Shown: positions 42,485 through 51,557 of the stretch, piece by piece
How positions within the stretch are numbered: the first letter of the stretch is position 1
How the letters are laid out: the number at the start of each line of letters is the position of its first letter
Assembly: GCA_030427905.1 (NCBI GenBank)
Contig: JAUICL010000002.1
Span: 620,001-684,000 of the forward strand
Length of the DNA stretch: 64,000 nt
DNA from: Bacteroidia bacterium
GTDB lineage: Bacteria; Bacteroidota; Bacteroidia; Flavobacteriales_D; Cryomorphaceae
Direction: 5' to 3'
Translations under genes and position numbers: made by a program
Notes under the pieces: model-generated
Told to the model about the DNA's origin: nothing
What the model saw: the letters and a program-made list of their open reading frames with translations, nothing else
Database searches by the model: none

Positions 42485-43759
42485 CTAAAATAGGTCTTCA
42501 CTGGTTATACTTTGGGTTCTTTTACTGTAGTTGATTGATCTCTTCACAAAGAAGTCACCGTGCTTGGTGCCCGTGATTTCATCTTCGAACCACTGGGTAG
42601 TGAGAAGAGCAGCTTCATCAACGTCAAATACTTTTTCAATTCCGATACTTTCAAGTGAATTGTTGAATCGGTTCTTTATGAATTCTACGACCACGCTCTT
42701 CGGCAAGAAGTCGAGTTCTCCTTTCTCAAAAATCCAATCCAATAGGCCCGACTCTGCTTCAAAAGCTTTTAGGCACATGTCTTTGATAGTATCGTAGTAG
42801 CGTGGTGTGAACCACTCTGGGTGTTCATCCTTCAGGATCTTAATCAAGTCAATTCCAAAATCTCCGTGAATCTGCTCTTCTTTCGAAGTGGCTTCCACAA
42901 CATTTGAAATACCCTTCAACATGTTTCTTTCCTTGTTGAAGCTCATGATGATCAAGAACTGTGAGAAAAGCGATACGTGCTCAATAAATAGAGAGAATAG
43001 CAAGATGCACTCGGCGTATTCCTGGTTATCAGAGCTCTTTGCGTGGCGCAGTGAGTTCTCGAGATACTGCACTCGATTCATGATTTCTGGCTTGCGCTTA
43101 AGCGAAGCAAACTCCTTGTTCAGTCCAAGAATTTCGAGTAGGTGAGAATAGGCGTCGGCGTGTCTTACTTCACTTTCGGCGAAAGTTGATCCAACAGATC
43201 CGATTTCCGGCTTCGGCATTCTGTGGTACAAATCACCCCAGAATGATTTAACCGCAACTTCGATTTGGGAAATCGCCAACATCGTGTTCTTGATGGCACT
43301 TCGCTCCACTTCTGTCAGTCTAGACTTAAAGTCTTGAATATCGCTTGTGAAATTGAATTCGGTGTGGATCCAATACGAGTGACGGATAGCTGGTACGTAC
43401 TCATACAACTGTGGGTACTCGTATGGCTTTAGGTTGATCCGACGCTCAAAAATATCTGGCTTTCGAAGTTCAGCTTGTCTATTTCTATAAAGAATGTAAG
43501 CCTTGGCAACATTAGGAAAATGCCCTTCCATCAATTGCTCTTCTACCATGTCCTGAATCTGCTCTACTGTTGGTGTAAAGTCAGCATCTAATTCACTTTT
43601 TAGCGAAAGAGCATGATCTACTCTTTCAGCAATGATCTTCGCATCTACTTCGCTCCCATTGCCAACCGCCTGCATGGCCTTCTTAATTGCGTTTGCAATC
43701 TTTGAAATGTCGTATTCTACAGTCGTAAAATCTCTCTTGATGATGTAAGCAATACTCAT
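42485..43759 (-). CDS. nrdB: Ribonucleotide reductase class I beta subunit with N-terminal ATP-cone
   Basis: The start at 43759 (MSIAYIIKRDFTTVEYD) puts the ATP-cone first (about residues 4-95: EYDISKIANAIKKAMQAVG ... VEQIQDMVEEQL ... VAKAYILYRNRQ). The ferritin-like radical domain follows, with metal ligands at AISQIEVAVKSFW (Glu where E. coli has Asp84), FAESEVRHADAYSHL (Glu, His, then a Tyr at the E. coli Tyr122 position) and the EEQIHGDFG helix. An ATP-cone on NrdB, and Glu as first ligand, are known from the Leeuwenhoekiella/Flavobacterium type (class Id-like, dimanganese). So allosteric activity control probably resides here. Confidence 0.92.
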   Translation of the reverse strand: MSIAYIIKRDFTTVEYDISKIANAIKKAMQAVGNGSEVDAKIIAERVDHALSLKSELDADFTPTVEQIQDMVEEQLMEGHFPNVAKAYILYRNRQAELRKPDIFERRINLKPYEYPQLYEYVPAIRHSYWIHTEFNFTSDIQDFKSRLTEVERSAIKNTMLAISQIEVAVKSFWGDLYHRMPKPEIGSVGSTFAESEVRHADAYSHLLEILGLNKEFASLKRKPEIMNRVQYLENSLRHAKSSDNQEYAECILLFSLFIEHVSLFSQFLIIMSFNKERNMLKGISNVVEATSKEEQIHGDFGIDLIKILKDEHPEWFTPRYYDTIKDMCLKAFEAESGLLDWIFEKGELDFLPKSVVVEFIKNRFNNSLESIGIEKVFDVDEAALLTTQWFEDEITGTKHGDFFVKRSINYSKRTQSITSEDLF

Positions 43760-44281
43760 TGATTGATATTTTGATAGTGGATGAACCATTCAAAAATCAT
43801 TCTTATTTCGACTTGAAAAAGACCAGACCGAGATATATTCTAACAGACTTTTTAACAGTGGTTCAAAAGCCTTATCTGGCAAGCAGATGGCGTGTGAAAA
43901 CGCCTTAAATTTTCTTGTTTTCGATGTGAAAAACGCAGACCTGATCAAAAATTAAAATATCAAACATTAGTTTTTCACATCGAATAAACATCGCCCGTAA
44001 CCCCTTGAAATTTACGGCAATATTGCCGTAAACCAGTTACGAACACTCTCCGCAGAAATTGTCAAAAACACTATTCAATCACATGTTTATCAGCCACTTA
44101 AATAGGTCCCACTATTCTATTAACTGGATGTTAACTGCATCTGAGTTCTGTTTTACCAAAACGTCGTAAAAATGAAGGGCGAGTGAATTTTTTGTGATGG
44201 TATTGGGCGGTTGTTTCTCTCGAACTCTGAAAAACATGTTTATCTGTTTGGAGAAATCGGCAGAGCACTTAGTATTCTAAA
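43760..44281. promoter_or_regulatory. nrdBA upstream region with strong inverted repeats
   Basis: 522 bp without a gene. It holds a perfect inverted repeat of TTCGATGTGAAAAAC (43920-43934) and its complement (43970-43984) with 35 bases between; a related direct copy TGTGAAAACGC near 43893; and a perfect 22-bp palindrome at 44011-44032 (half-site TTTACGGCAAT). All lie 160-275 bp before nrdB. No NrdR box of the classic form was recognised. The order suggests operators for nrdBA. Confidence 0.5.
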
Positions 44282-45196
44282 TCAAAGCACGAGCGATAGC
44301 CCAACATTCCACCTAAACCCTCCTTCGGGCTGGGCTGCAGGAATATCTTGATCGAATGGCTGCTCACAGTAGAATCTAAAGAACAATCTATTGACATTGA
44401 CATCCACTCCACCTGTAAGTTTCTTCAAGCTTCCACCCGTTACAGGTTTCTCCACATCGTATTGATAGTCCACTTCATCTTTCTCGTACCCTATTCCTAC
44501 GTTTGGCACTAAAGACCAATTTCCTTTTTGATACCAGTAAAAGACTGAAGCGTTTCCACTCCATTGATCGCCGTAGTTGTATTGTAATTCGTTTTCTCCC
44601 AAAAATGAATACTGTCCAGCTAAATTCAGCCCCCACCCATTGGTACGGACCGTATAATTCAAGTTTGGAGATAGTGAGTACGCCCCAGAGCCTATTTGAA
44701 AATCGGCAGGCATGATGGCTTTTGTTTCATCCCGCGCCTGGTATTTTCCAGTAGGAAGCGTTGCCCCAACTCCCACCAAGAGCATATGCTTGACCTTTTT
44801 GTTTAAACTGTCGGCGGTATTTACAATGCTGTAGTTAACCGTTACGCTCATGTCGCCAATTCCGCTTATCTCGGTTTCGCGTTCCGTTTCGGTACGGTTG
44901 TTAACTTGAAAAGGAACATATCCGAGAATTTGGACTCTAGGGTGTGCGTAAAACCGACCCCACAGTTCGATCGTTTGAAACTGATCACTTAAGACCTGAC
45001 TACTCCCATTAAAATTGTCGAGTGTGTTGGGATGGTCGAACTGATTAAGTTTATAATTCAATCCGATAATATTTCGTGTGAACTGTGGGTAGATACCATT
45101 CATCCCACCGCCCATAGCACCACCACATATATCGCATGCCTGCACATCAGCTAGTGCGGCAAAGCACAGGAGTACAGATATTAATATCTTATTCAT
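44282..45196 (-). CDS. Outer-membrane beta-barrel protein of the copper locus
   Basis: A 304-residue protein with a signal peptide (LISVLLCFAALADVQA) and, right after cleavage, CDICGGAMGGGMNG, a Cys/Met-rich motif suited to metal binding. The rest has alternating amphipathic strands (NIIGLNYKLNQFD, WGRFYAHPRVQILGYVPF) ending in LSLVL, as in transporter-like barrels. It overlaps the MbnH stop by 8 bp and closes the operon. Channel or receptor for copper is inferred from context. Confidence 0.78.
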   Translation of the reverse strand: MNKILISVLLCFAALADVQACDICGGAMGGGMNGIYPQFTRNIIGLNYKLNQFDHPNTLDNFNGSSQVLSDQFQTIELWGRFYAHPRVQILGYVPFQVNNRTETERETEISGIGDMSVTVNYSIVNTADSLNKKVKHMLLVGVGATLPTGKYQARDETKAIMPADFQIGSGAYSLSPNLNYTVRTNGWGLNLAGQYSFLGENELQYNYGDQWSGNASVFYWYQKGNWSLVPNVGIGYEKDEVDYQYDVEKPVTGGSLKKLTGGVDVNVNRLFFRFYCEQPFDQDIPAAQPEGGFRWNVGLSLVL

Positions 45197-46208
45197 TTGG
45201 TTCTGAAAATTCGAGATTTGAAATCAACTCGTAATCGCTCAAGGTGTGGATGAAAGAAATGATGTCGGCTTGCTCGCTCTCTGTTAAATTGATACCACCT
45301 TGCAGACTCGGATCGAGATTGGGGTGTGGTTGAATACCCGAAGCGTAGTGTTCTAAAACCTGTTCTAAGGTAAAAAAGCGCCCATCGTGCATATAAGGAT
45401 TCGTCAAACCGGCGTTTCTCAGACTGGGAACGCGAAACTTCCCCCGATCGCTTTCATCCAACGTAATTCGATGCCTTCCCGAATCACTGTACTCCAAACC
45501 TAAACCGTTGTTGCGGTATGAAAAGTCGGTTTGAAGTACTCCGGCATGACAGGAAGCGCAGTTCGATTCAAACAAATTCAAACCGCTCATTTCGTCAGCT
45601 TCTAAGCTCAATTCTCCGAGCAAATACTTGTCGTACTTACTTCCGTCCGACACAATCATACCTTGAAACTGAGCCAAAGCATAGAGCATTTTTTGGGTAT
45701 CAATTTCGCCTTCGCCAAAGACCTTGGAAAACATGGCTTCGTACTCCGAATCATTTCGTAGAAAGTCGATAATGTCGGGGAGCTTCATATTCATTTCTGA
45801 ACTATCGGTAAAGGGAGCTAATGGCATTACTTCGAGGTGGTTTATTCCGCCATCCCACATAAAGTTCGGGTACCAGGCCAGATTGAAAATCCCTGGTGCA
45901 TTGCGCATACCAAGCTTACCTTCTACCCCTTCGGAGAGTGAAGTGCCATGATCGGCAAAACCGTGTACCTGAGCGTGACAGCTACCACACGAAACGGTTC
46001 CATCACTAGAAAGACGCTTGTCATAAAACAGCTTTCTGCCGAGCTCTACCCCTTCCTGCGACACCTGGTTGATACTAAAATCATATACCGGCTCTGGAAA
46101 ATGTGATGGCACCACAAAGGAGAGCTTTTCTCCCTGTGGCACTACATCATCATTTTTCTGACAGCCTACCAATAGTAGACCACCGATCAATATTATCCAA
46201 TACCTCAC
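45189..46208 (-). CDS. Di-haem cytochrome c peroxidase family, MbnH-like
   Basis: A 339-residue lipoprotein (IGGLLLVGCQKND) with two haem sites, VSCGSCHAQVHGFADHG and SNCASCHAGVLQTDF, and the MauG/CCP-like end PYMHDGRFFTLEQVLEHYAS. In the Methylosinus MbnH/MbnP pair, the di-haem enzyme oxidises a Trp of MbnP to kynurenine. The partner MbnP-type gene is 9 bp upstream on the same strand, which favours MbnH over a plain peroxidase. Confidence 0.88.
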   Translation of the reverse strand: MRYWIILIGGLLLVGCQKNDDVVPQGEKLSFVVPSHFPEPVYDFSINQVSQEGVELGRKLFYDKRLSSDGTVSCGSCHAQVHGFADHGTSLSEGVEGKLGMRNAPGIFNLAWYPNFMWDGGINHLEVMPLAPFTDSSEMNMKLPDIIDFLRNDSEYEAMFSKVFGEGEIDTQKMLYALAQFQGMIVSDGSKYDKYLLGELSLEADEMSGLNLFESNCASCHAGVLQTDFSYRNNGLGLEYSDSGRHRITLDESDRGKFRVPSLRNAGLTNPYMHDGRFFTLEQVLEHYASGIQPHPNLDPSLQGGINLTESEQADIISFIHTLSDYELISNLEFSEPNE

Positions 46209-46217
46209 ATCGTGAAA

Positions 46218-46994
46218 TTAGGGGTGGATATGATCGAAGCGGAAGCTTGAGCTGAAGTTTTGCGCAAGAATAGATGTCATAGGCCCGGGCATATGCATGG
46301 TTGGCATCGTTTCGGTAGTCGTTCCTTCATCCCAGATTTTATCTACTCGGCTTACCAGGTGAACTGCTGGAACTGAATTGGGGGAAATATCCAATGGCGC
46401 CCCATTAAAGTCAAACTCAATCTCGCGAATAGCTGAATTTGGACTCGCATATCCACCTATGTGATAAGCAAAGTTATCAGCGCTTGTCGCACTTGTAGTT
46501 CCTTCAGCTTTCACAAAGATGTAACCAGTATTCCAACTCCAAAACATGCCATGGGCAGGGTCAAGTGCTCCCGTTTGAGCTCCCGATACATTTCTAGTGC
46601 TGTCTACCCCAATGGTCATTCGCAAAGATGTGTAAGTCCCGCCGGGTATATCGGTAAGAGTTATGGTCGGATCCATATGGCTATTGTGCTCTAGTTCAAT
46701 AATCCGATAGCTCTCTTCTTCCACGTACTCGGTTCCATCTGCTTTGATCAAAGCAATATTCGAAACATAGTATTTCAATTTGGAGAAATTCAAGGTTTCA
46801 CCTGTTACTGGGTGAGTAAAGTCATCCATGAGATGAAAATGATCTTCGCTTTCACCCCATGCGTGCTCTAATTTTATTGTTAAATCACCAGGTTGTGTTG
46901 TTGCTGGAGTGCTATCTGAATCGTCGTCGCTATCACAAGATGTTAGGAAAATAGCGGCCATGGCCATCATGGCCAAAAAAGTCTTTTTGTACAT
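46218..46994 (-). CDS. MbnP-family copper-binding lipoprotein
   Basis: A 258-residue lipoprotein (AMAAIFLTSCDSDDDSD, acidic residues after Cys). Beta-rich MbnP core with LTIKLEHAWGESEDHFHLMD, NFSKLKYYVSNIALIKADGT, AHGMFWSWNTGYIFVKAEG (conserved Trp residues) and a His-rich end RFDHIHP. Homologous MbnP binds copper and has a Trp converted to kynurenine by MbnH. The MbnH-type gene is next on the same strand. Confidence 0.87.
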   Translation of the reverse strand: MYKKTFLAMMAMAAIFLTSCDSDDDSDSTPATTQPGDLTIKLEHAWGESEDHFHLMDDFTHPVTGETLNFSKLKYYVSNIALIKADGTEYVEEESYRIIELEHNSHMDPTITLTDIPGGTYTSLRMTIGVDSTRNVSGAQTGALDPAHGMFWSWNTGYIFVKAEGTTSATSADNFAYHIGGYASPNSAIREIEFDFNGAPLDISPNSVPAVHLVSRVDKIWDEGTTTETMPTMHMPGPMTSILAQNFSSSFRFDHIHP

Positions 46995-47028
46995 TTTAAA
47001 AGTAATCTGAGTTAAATAATAAGAGATA

Positions 47029-47053
47029 TACCACCTGGAAAGATCAGGTAGTA
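47029..47053 (-). terminator. Imperfect hairpin between the small membrane gene and mbnP
   Basis: Stem TACCACCTG/CAGGTAGTA with one mismatch and a seven-base loop, followed on the minus strand by a U-rich stretch. It could be a partial terminator or attenuator within the copper operon; weakly supported. Confidence 0.3.
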
Positions 47054-47064
47054 CAAAGTGGATA

Positions 47065-47442
47065 TTAACTCAGGTACTCTGGGGGCTCATCGATGCAAGC
47101 GTCGTATCCCCGACGCGTCTGGTGAGTAATGTCAAAAAAGGTTTGGTTAGTCTTTACGACTCTCAGTGGTTCAAATTGATCAGACTCGGTAAAAAAGAAT
47201 ACCGGCTCTACTTTCACATCGGAAGGAAGAACGGGAGATTCAGCTTTTGGACTCTCCGCTTCTTTGAGCTCTTCAGCCAAATGACATTTCCCATTACACT
47301 TCATCTCGGGAACATCTTTATTCTCACAAAGCACGTTCACGTAGTAATTGTACTGCACCACGTAATTAGCCAGAATTCCCACCTTCATCATGGCTGGAAC
47401 CATAAGAACTAGAATAAAGAGATAGGCCAAGCTTCGCTTCAC
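47065..47442 (-). CDS. Small membrane protein with Cys-rich motif in the copper operon
   Basis: GTG at 47442 is preferred because it is followed directly by a TM (KRSLAYLFILVLMVPAMM); an ATG at 47559 would add a non-hydrophobic leader. The protein of about 125 residues has VLCENKDVPEMKCNGKCHLA after the TM, a C-x7-C-x3-CH pattern seen in Bacteroidota proteins beside copper genes. It is the first gene of the unit with MbnP, MbnH and the barrel. Copper handling in the periplasm is inferred. Confidence 0.65.
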   Translation of the reverse strand: MKRSLAYLFILVLMVPAMMKVGILANYVVQYNYYVNVLCENKDVPEMKCNGKCHLAEELKEAESPKAESPVLPSDVKVEPVFFFTESDQFEPLRVVKTNQTFFDITHQTRRGYDACIDEPPEYLS

Positions 47443-47595
47443 GGTGCAAATTTCGGATAAGTTTTTCAAACCTTGATCATCAGCATGCCAAAAAATAAAT
47501 AGTCCGTTGTTGAAATGCCATAACACTTGATGCCTTGAACAGCTTACTTCGTTTTTCACGCATTTGAACCATGCAAACTTTACCTATCTGAGAAC

Positions 47596-48510
47596 CTAGT
47601 CTTTCATCCACCTTACCAGCTCATCCACATCTACGATAGACCACGAGTGTGGATGCCGTGTACCATCAGCGCGATAGCCCTTTTCAGATGTTTCGACCAG
47701 TTCGATTCCCTCCCATCCGTCTGATTTAGCTCGATTGTACAAGTTTCGAAAAGCGAATGCATTGGTGTGCTCAAAACGCGTTTGGCGCTCGGTCATCCAC
47801 CAAGTCGTATCTGGCTCTGTATAAAGACGAAGCTTTATTTCTCTCAGCGGCTCAATTAGCTCGTAAGAACCACTACTTTGTGAGAATACCGCTCGATATT
47901 TGAGACTATCCAAAGCCGATTCTCCAAACCGAGACTCAAACATAGAAACGATGAACTGTGGCTCCCCTAGTCGCCAATCCGGCAAATCACGTGCAAGATC
48001 GTGCTTCGCACTTTCGTATAGCAGCCCTAGATCTATGGGTGAATCAACCATAAACACTCCTTCAACTTTATAATTTTTAGTTGCTTTTGCTGCTATCAAA
48101 GGAGCCACAACTCCACCCGAAGAGAATCCACCGAAATATAAATCCAAAGAGTCTTTTTCAAATTCACCAACTACTTCATTGATCATGCCCAGCAATGAAT
48201 CAATATCAGCATTCTCTAGCCAAAGATGGTGATTGAATGAAGCGAAACAAACTGCGATGTTGGCTTGATGGGCAGGTTTCGCGATTTTAAAATTTCGTCT
48301 TACACTCTCTATGGTTTCGGGAAATCCGGGAAATAAGAACAGCAAAGCTTCCGCTTCTTCGGTGGGGATGAGCAAGTGATTTTCGGATGTGACAATTTCA
48401 CGGGGGAAAGTGCTCTCCTGGCGATTTTCACTCTTGCATGAAATCAAAAAAAGAAAGGCAAATCCAATGAAGGAAATGCCTTTCGCTTTATTTAATAAAC
48501 CTTTGATCAT
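47596..48510 (-). CDS. Alpha/beta-hydrolase-like lipoprotein
   Basis: A 304-residue lipoprotein (GFAFLFLISCKSENRQ). FLFPGFPETIESVRRNF, LYFGGFSSGGVVAPLIA (G-x-S-x-G elbow) and a C-terminal TRHPHSWSIVDVDE with the His make the hydrolase triad plausible. Its start overlaps the oligopeptidase B stop by 4 bp, so both act in one transcript. Substrate unknown. Confidence 0.7.
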   Translation of the reverse strand: MIKGLLNKAKGISFIGFAFLFLISCKSENRQESTFPREIVTSENHLLIPTEEAEALLFLFPGFPETIESVRRNFKIAKPAHQANIAVCFASFNHHLWLENADIDSLLGMINEVVGEFEKDSLDLYFGGFSSGGVVAPLIAAKATKNYKVEGVFMVDSPIDLGLLYESAKHDLARDLPDWRLGEPQFIVSMFESRFGESALDSLKYRAVFSQSSGSYELIEPLREIKLRLYTEPDTTWWMTERQTRFEHTNAFAFRNLYNRAKSDGWEGIELVETSEKGYRADGTRHPHSWSIVDVDELVRWMKD

Positions 48511-50669
48511 TCTTTAATTCCTTCTAGGTCGAGCAGGAACGCATACTCAAGCGCAAGCTCTTTGTAGGCTTCAAAGCGTCCAGAAGCACCACCATGCCCC
48601 ACATCCATATTGCAATCCATGATAAGCACATTGTCGTCGGTCTTTAGGTCACGGAGTTTTGCAATCCATTTGGCCGGCTCCCAGTATTGCACCTGACTAT
48701 CCCAATATCCCGTTGTGATCAACATGTTCGGGTAATCCTTCGCTTCTATATTATCATACGGGGAGTATGATTTAATGTAGTCGTAGTATGTCTCATCTTT
48801 TGGGTTCCCCCATTCATCAAACTCACCTGTAGTGAGTGGAATAGTCTCGTCGAGCATTGTCGAAACCACATCTACGAAAGGAACTTGAGCCACAATCCCA
48901 TTCCACATATTTGGCTCCATATTGATGATAGCTCCCATCAGCAAACCACCTGCAGAACCGCCCATGGCGTAAAGATGCTCAGGGCTTGTGTACCCATTAT
49001 CGATCAAGTGCTTTCCGCAATCGATAAAATCGTAGAACGTGTTTTTCTTGTTAAGGAGCTTTCCGTCTTCATACCAGGAACGCCCCATCCCCTGACCACC
49101 ACGAATGTGTGCTACAGCGTATACAAAACCGCGATCGAGTAAGCTTAAGCGAGCCGCGCTAAACCATGGGTCTAGCGTATTGCCGTATGATCCATAACCG
49201 TAGAGCAAAAGCGGAGCAGACCCGTCTTTCTTCACTCCTTTGCGATACACGATAGAAACAGGTACTTCTACCCCATCTCGAGCCTTTGCCATGATGCGCT
49301 CACTCTGGTAATTTTCAGGCGAAAACTTCCCTCCAAGCACTTCGGTTTGTTTCATCAAAGTACGCTCATGCGTATCCATATTGTAGTCGTACACCGAGTT
49401 TGGCGTATTGAGCGACATATAGCTAAAGCGAAGAATTTTCGAATCAAAATCGGGATTGTCGAATGTATTGACCGAATAAGCTGGATCTTGAAATTCGATA
49501 TAGTGGTCGGACATATCAGCCCATTTTATAACTCTCAATCTCAGGAGCCCACTCTCTCGTTCTGTCAAGACCATGTGGTCTTCAAACATATCCAAACCTT
49601 CCAGCAATACCGATTTTCTGTGTGGAATCACATCTTCCCAATTCTCGATTCCAGGTGCAGAGACAGGTGCTTTTACCAATTTGAAGTTGAGCGCATCTTT
49701 ATTTGTAGCAATGTAAAAATGGTCGCCGTGGTGATACACGCTGTACTCCAAGTCTCTCTGGCGGGGCTGAATCACCGTCCATTCACCCGTAGGATTATCA
49801 GCATCGAGAAAGCGGTACTCATTGCTCAACGTTTGATATGAGCCAATCATCAAATACTTGTCCGACTTTGTCTTGTAAACAAAGCAGCCAAATGTTTCAT
49901 CAGTTTCTTCAAAAACCAGTACATCCGATTCGGGAGGAGTTCCTAATTCGTGGCGATAAATCTGGAAGGAACGCAGCGTGATTGGGTCTTTCTTAGTGTA
50001 GAAAACCGTCTTGTTGTCGTTGGCCCAAGTCATGCCACCGGTAGTATTCTCAATCTTGTCTTCGAGAATCTCCCCAGTCTCCAAATTCTTGAAGTGGATG
50101 GTGTATTCACGTCTTGAAACGAGATCAACACTGTACGCTAAGATTTTATTGTCTTCACTAACCGAGCGGCTTCCAATCGCGAAATAGGACTGACCTTCTC
50201 CCATTTTGGGTCCGTCGAGCATAATTTGTTCTTCCGCTTCTTCTACATTCTTCTTACGGCAGTAGTACGGGTAATCCTTTCCTTCGTCAAAACGCGTGTA
50301 ATAGGTGTACCCATTGGTACTCACCGGCACCGAAGAATCGTCCTGCTTGATCCGCGAAATAAATTCATCATAAAGGGTTTCTTGTAGCCCTTCAGTGTGT
50401 TTCATTTCTTCTTTCAGGTAGGCGTTTTCAGCATTTAGATAATCTAAAACGTCCTGAGTTTGAGCATCTGGGGTTTCCGCTTCTTTTTGCTGGTCTGAAA
50501 GACGCATCCAGAAGTAATTGTCAACTCGCTTGTCGCCGTGTGTAGTAATTTCATGTGGCACTTTCTTAGCCACGGGGTAGTTGTTTTTTGACTCCATACC
50601 TTGTTCTGAACAAGCCGCCAAAGTTAATAAGCTTATGCTTGCGAATAGTCCCGTATTTGGTTTCATCAT
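48507..50669 (-). CDS. Oligopeptidase B-like S9 peptidase, lipoprotein
   Basis: Start at 50669 (or the next ATG, 50666) gives a lipoprotein leader (FASISLLTLAACSEQG); a longer frame to 50699 is unlikely. About 720 residues. The N-terminal seven-bladed propeller (Peptidase_S9_N) begins PHEITTHGDKRVDNYFWMRL; the catalytic domain has the Ser in MGGSAGGLLMGAII, Asp in TTGYWDSQVQYWEP and His in DVGHGGASGR. It cleaves peptides after basic residues. The lipid anchor puts it in the periplasm or at the surface, which differs from the cytosolic E. coli enzyme. Confidence 0.9.
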   Translation of the reverse strand: MMKPNTGLFASISLLTLAACSEQGMESKNNYPVAKKVPHEITTHGDKRVDNYFWMRLSDQQKEAETPDAQTQDVLDYLNAENAYLKEEMKHTEGLQETLYDEFISRIKQDDSSVPVSTNGYTYYTRFDEGKDYPYYCRKKNVEEAEEQIMLDGPKMGEGQSYFAIGSRSVSEDNKILAYSVDLVSRREYTIHFKNLETGEILEDKIENTTGGMTWANDNKTVFYTKKDPITLRSFQIYRHELGTPPESDVLVFEETDETFGCFVYKTKSDKYLMIGSYQTLSNEYRFLDADNPTGEWTVIQPRQRDLEYSVYHHGDHFYIATNKDALNFKLVKAPVSAPGIENWEDVIPHRKSVLLEGLDMFEDHMVLTERESGLLRLRVIKWADMSDHYIEFQDPAYSVNTFDNPDFDSKILRFSYMSLNTPNSVYDYNMDTHERTLMKQTEVLGGKFSPENYQSERIMAKARDGVEVPVSIVYRKGVKKDGSAPLLLYGYGSYGNTLDPWFSAARLSLLDRGFVYAVAHIRGGQGMGRSWYEDGKLLNKKNTFYDFIDCGKHLIDNGYTSPEHLYAMGGSAGGLLMGAIINMEPNMWNGIVAQVPFVDVVSTMLDETIPLTTGEFDEWGNPKDETYYDYIKSYSPYDNIEAKDYPNMLITTGYWDSQVQYWEPAKWIAKLRDLKTDDNVLIMDCNMDVGHGGASGRFEAYKELALEYAFLLDLEGIKE

Positions 50670-50740
50670 CGGTTTATGATTTGATCCCAAATATGGCAAA
50701 TAAACAGGTGGTATTTCAATCTACTGACAGATAGATCTTG

Positions 50741-51349
50741 TCATTTTCCAAAAAGCTCAATCAACGATACTGCATTGGATGTAAACAGTTTGACAGCGAT
50801 CGCTAAGAGTACAAGTCCAAAGACCTTTCTCAATACAGCCATTCCACCTGGCCCGAGTGCTTTTTCTATCTTCTTAGTCGAAATGAGCACTAGGTAAACA
50901 ATAATTAAGTTGAGAATAATAGCAACTGCGATATTTACCGCATGGTATTCGGCTTTGAGCGAAACGATGGTAGTCATTGATCCAGCTCCAGCAATGATAG
51001 GGAACGCTAGTGGCACAATGCTCGCAGTGCTTTTTGGAGCCGAGTCATCTTCCTTAAAAATCTTAACATTCAAGATCATTTCCATGGCTAGGAAAAAGAG
51101 CACAAACGAACCAGCAACGGCAAAAGAATTAACATCGACGCCTATCAGGTTTAGGACCTTTACCCCAAGAACCAAAAAGGAGATCATGATCACCAAACTC
51201 ACCCACGTGGCTTTGAATGGATGAATCTCGCCGCTTTTTCGTTTGATCTCGATGATGATTGGAATAGAACCGATAATATCGATTACAGCAAACAATATCA
51301 TAAATGCCGCTGCGATTTCTTTTAAGTTGAATGCTTCAAAAAATGTCAT
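50741..51349 (-). CDS. MarC-family membrane protein
   Basis: A 202-residue protein with six membrane segments. IAAAFMILFAVIDIIGSIPI, SIVPLAFPIIAGAGSMTTIV and KVFGLVLLAIAVKLF are typical of the MarC/UPF0056 family (NAAT transporter superfamily). Its transport substrate is not established. Monocistronic. Confidence 0.88.
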   Translation of the reverse strand: MTFFEAFNLKEIAAAFMILFAVIDIIGSIPIIIEIKRKSGEIHPFKATWVSLVIMISFLVLGVKVLNLIGVDVNSFAVAGSFVLFFLAMEMILNVKIFKEDDSAPKSTASIVPLAFPIIAGAGSMTTIVSLKAEYHAVNIAVAIILNLIIVYLVLISTKKIEKALGPGGMAVLRKVFGLVLLAIAVKLFTSNAVSLIELFGK

Positions 51350-51484
51350 AGCCCTTCATTTTTGGGGGCGCAAAGAAACGACTTTTAACTTCTTTTTGCC
51401 AGCTGTTTTACGAGATATTTCAAACTACTCAAAACACTGTTATTCTGACTATTACACAGATACTCCCCATAAACTTGATCAGAT

Positions 51485-51517
51485 AAAAAAGAAAAGCCCC
51501 GAAAATTATCGAGGCTT
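51485..51517 (-). terminator. Terminator after the carbonic anhydrase gene
   Basis: Stem AAGCCCCGA/TCGAGGCTT with a single mismatch, loop of six, and a plus-strand A-rich tract on the left (minus-strand U). It lies 41 bp past the stop of the gene at 51558. Confidence 0.65.
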
Positions 51518-51557
51518 CGAGTTAATATCAGAAAATATAAGGCTTAGACCACAGGCT

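Noticed and set aside
44282-47442. Methanobactin biosynthesis cluster
   Set aside because: Only MbnP/MbnH-like genes are present; no MbnA, MbnB or MbnC.
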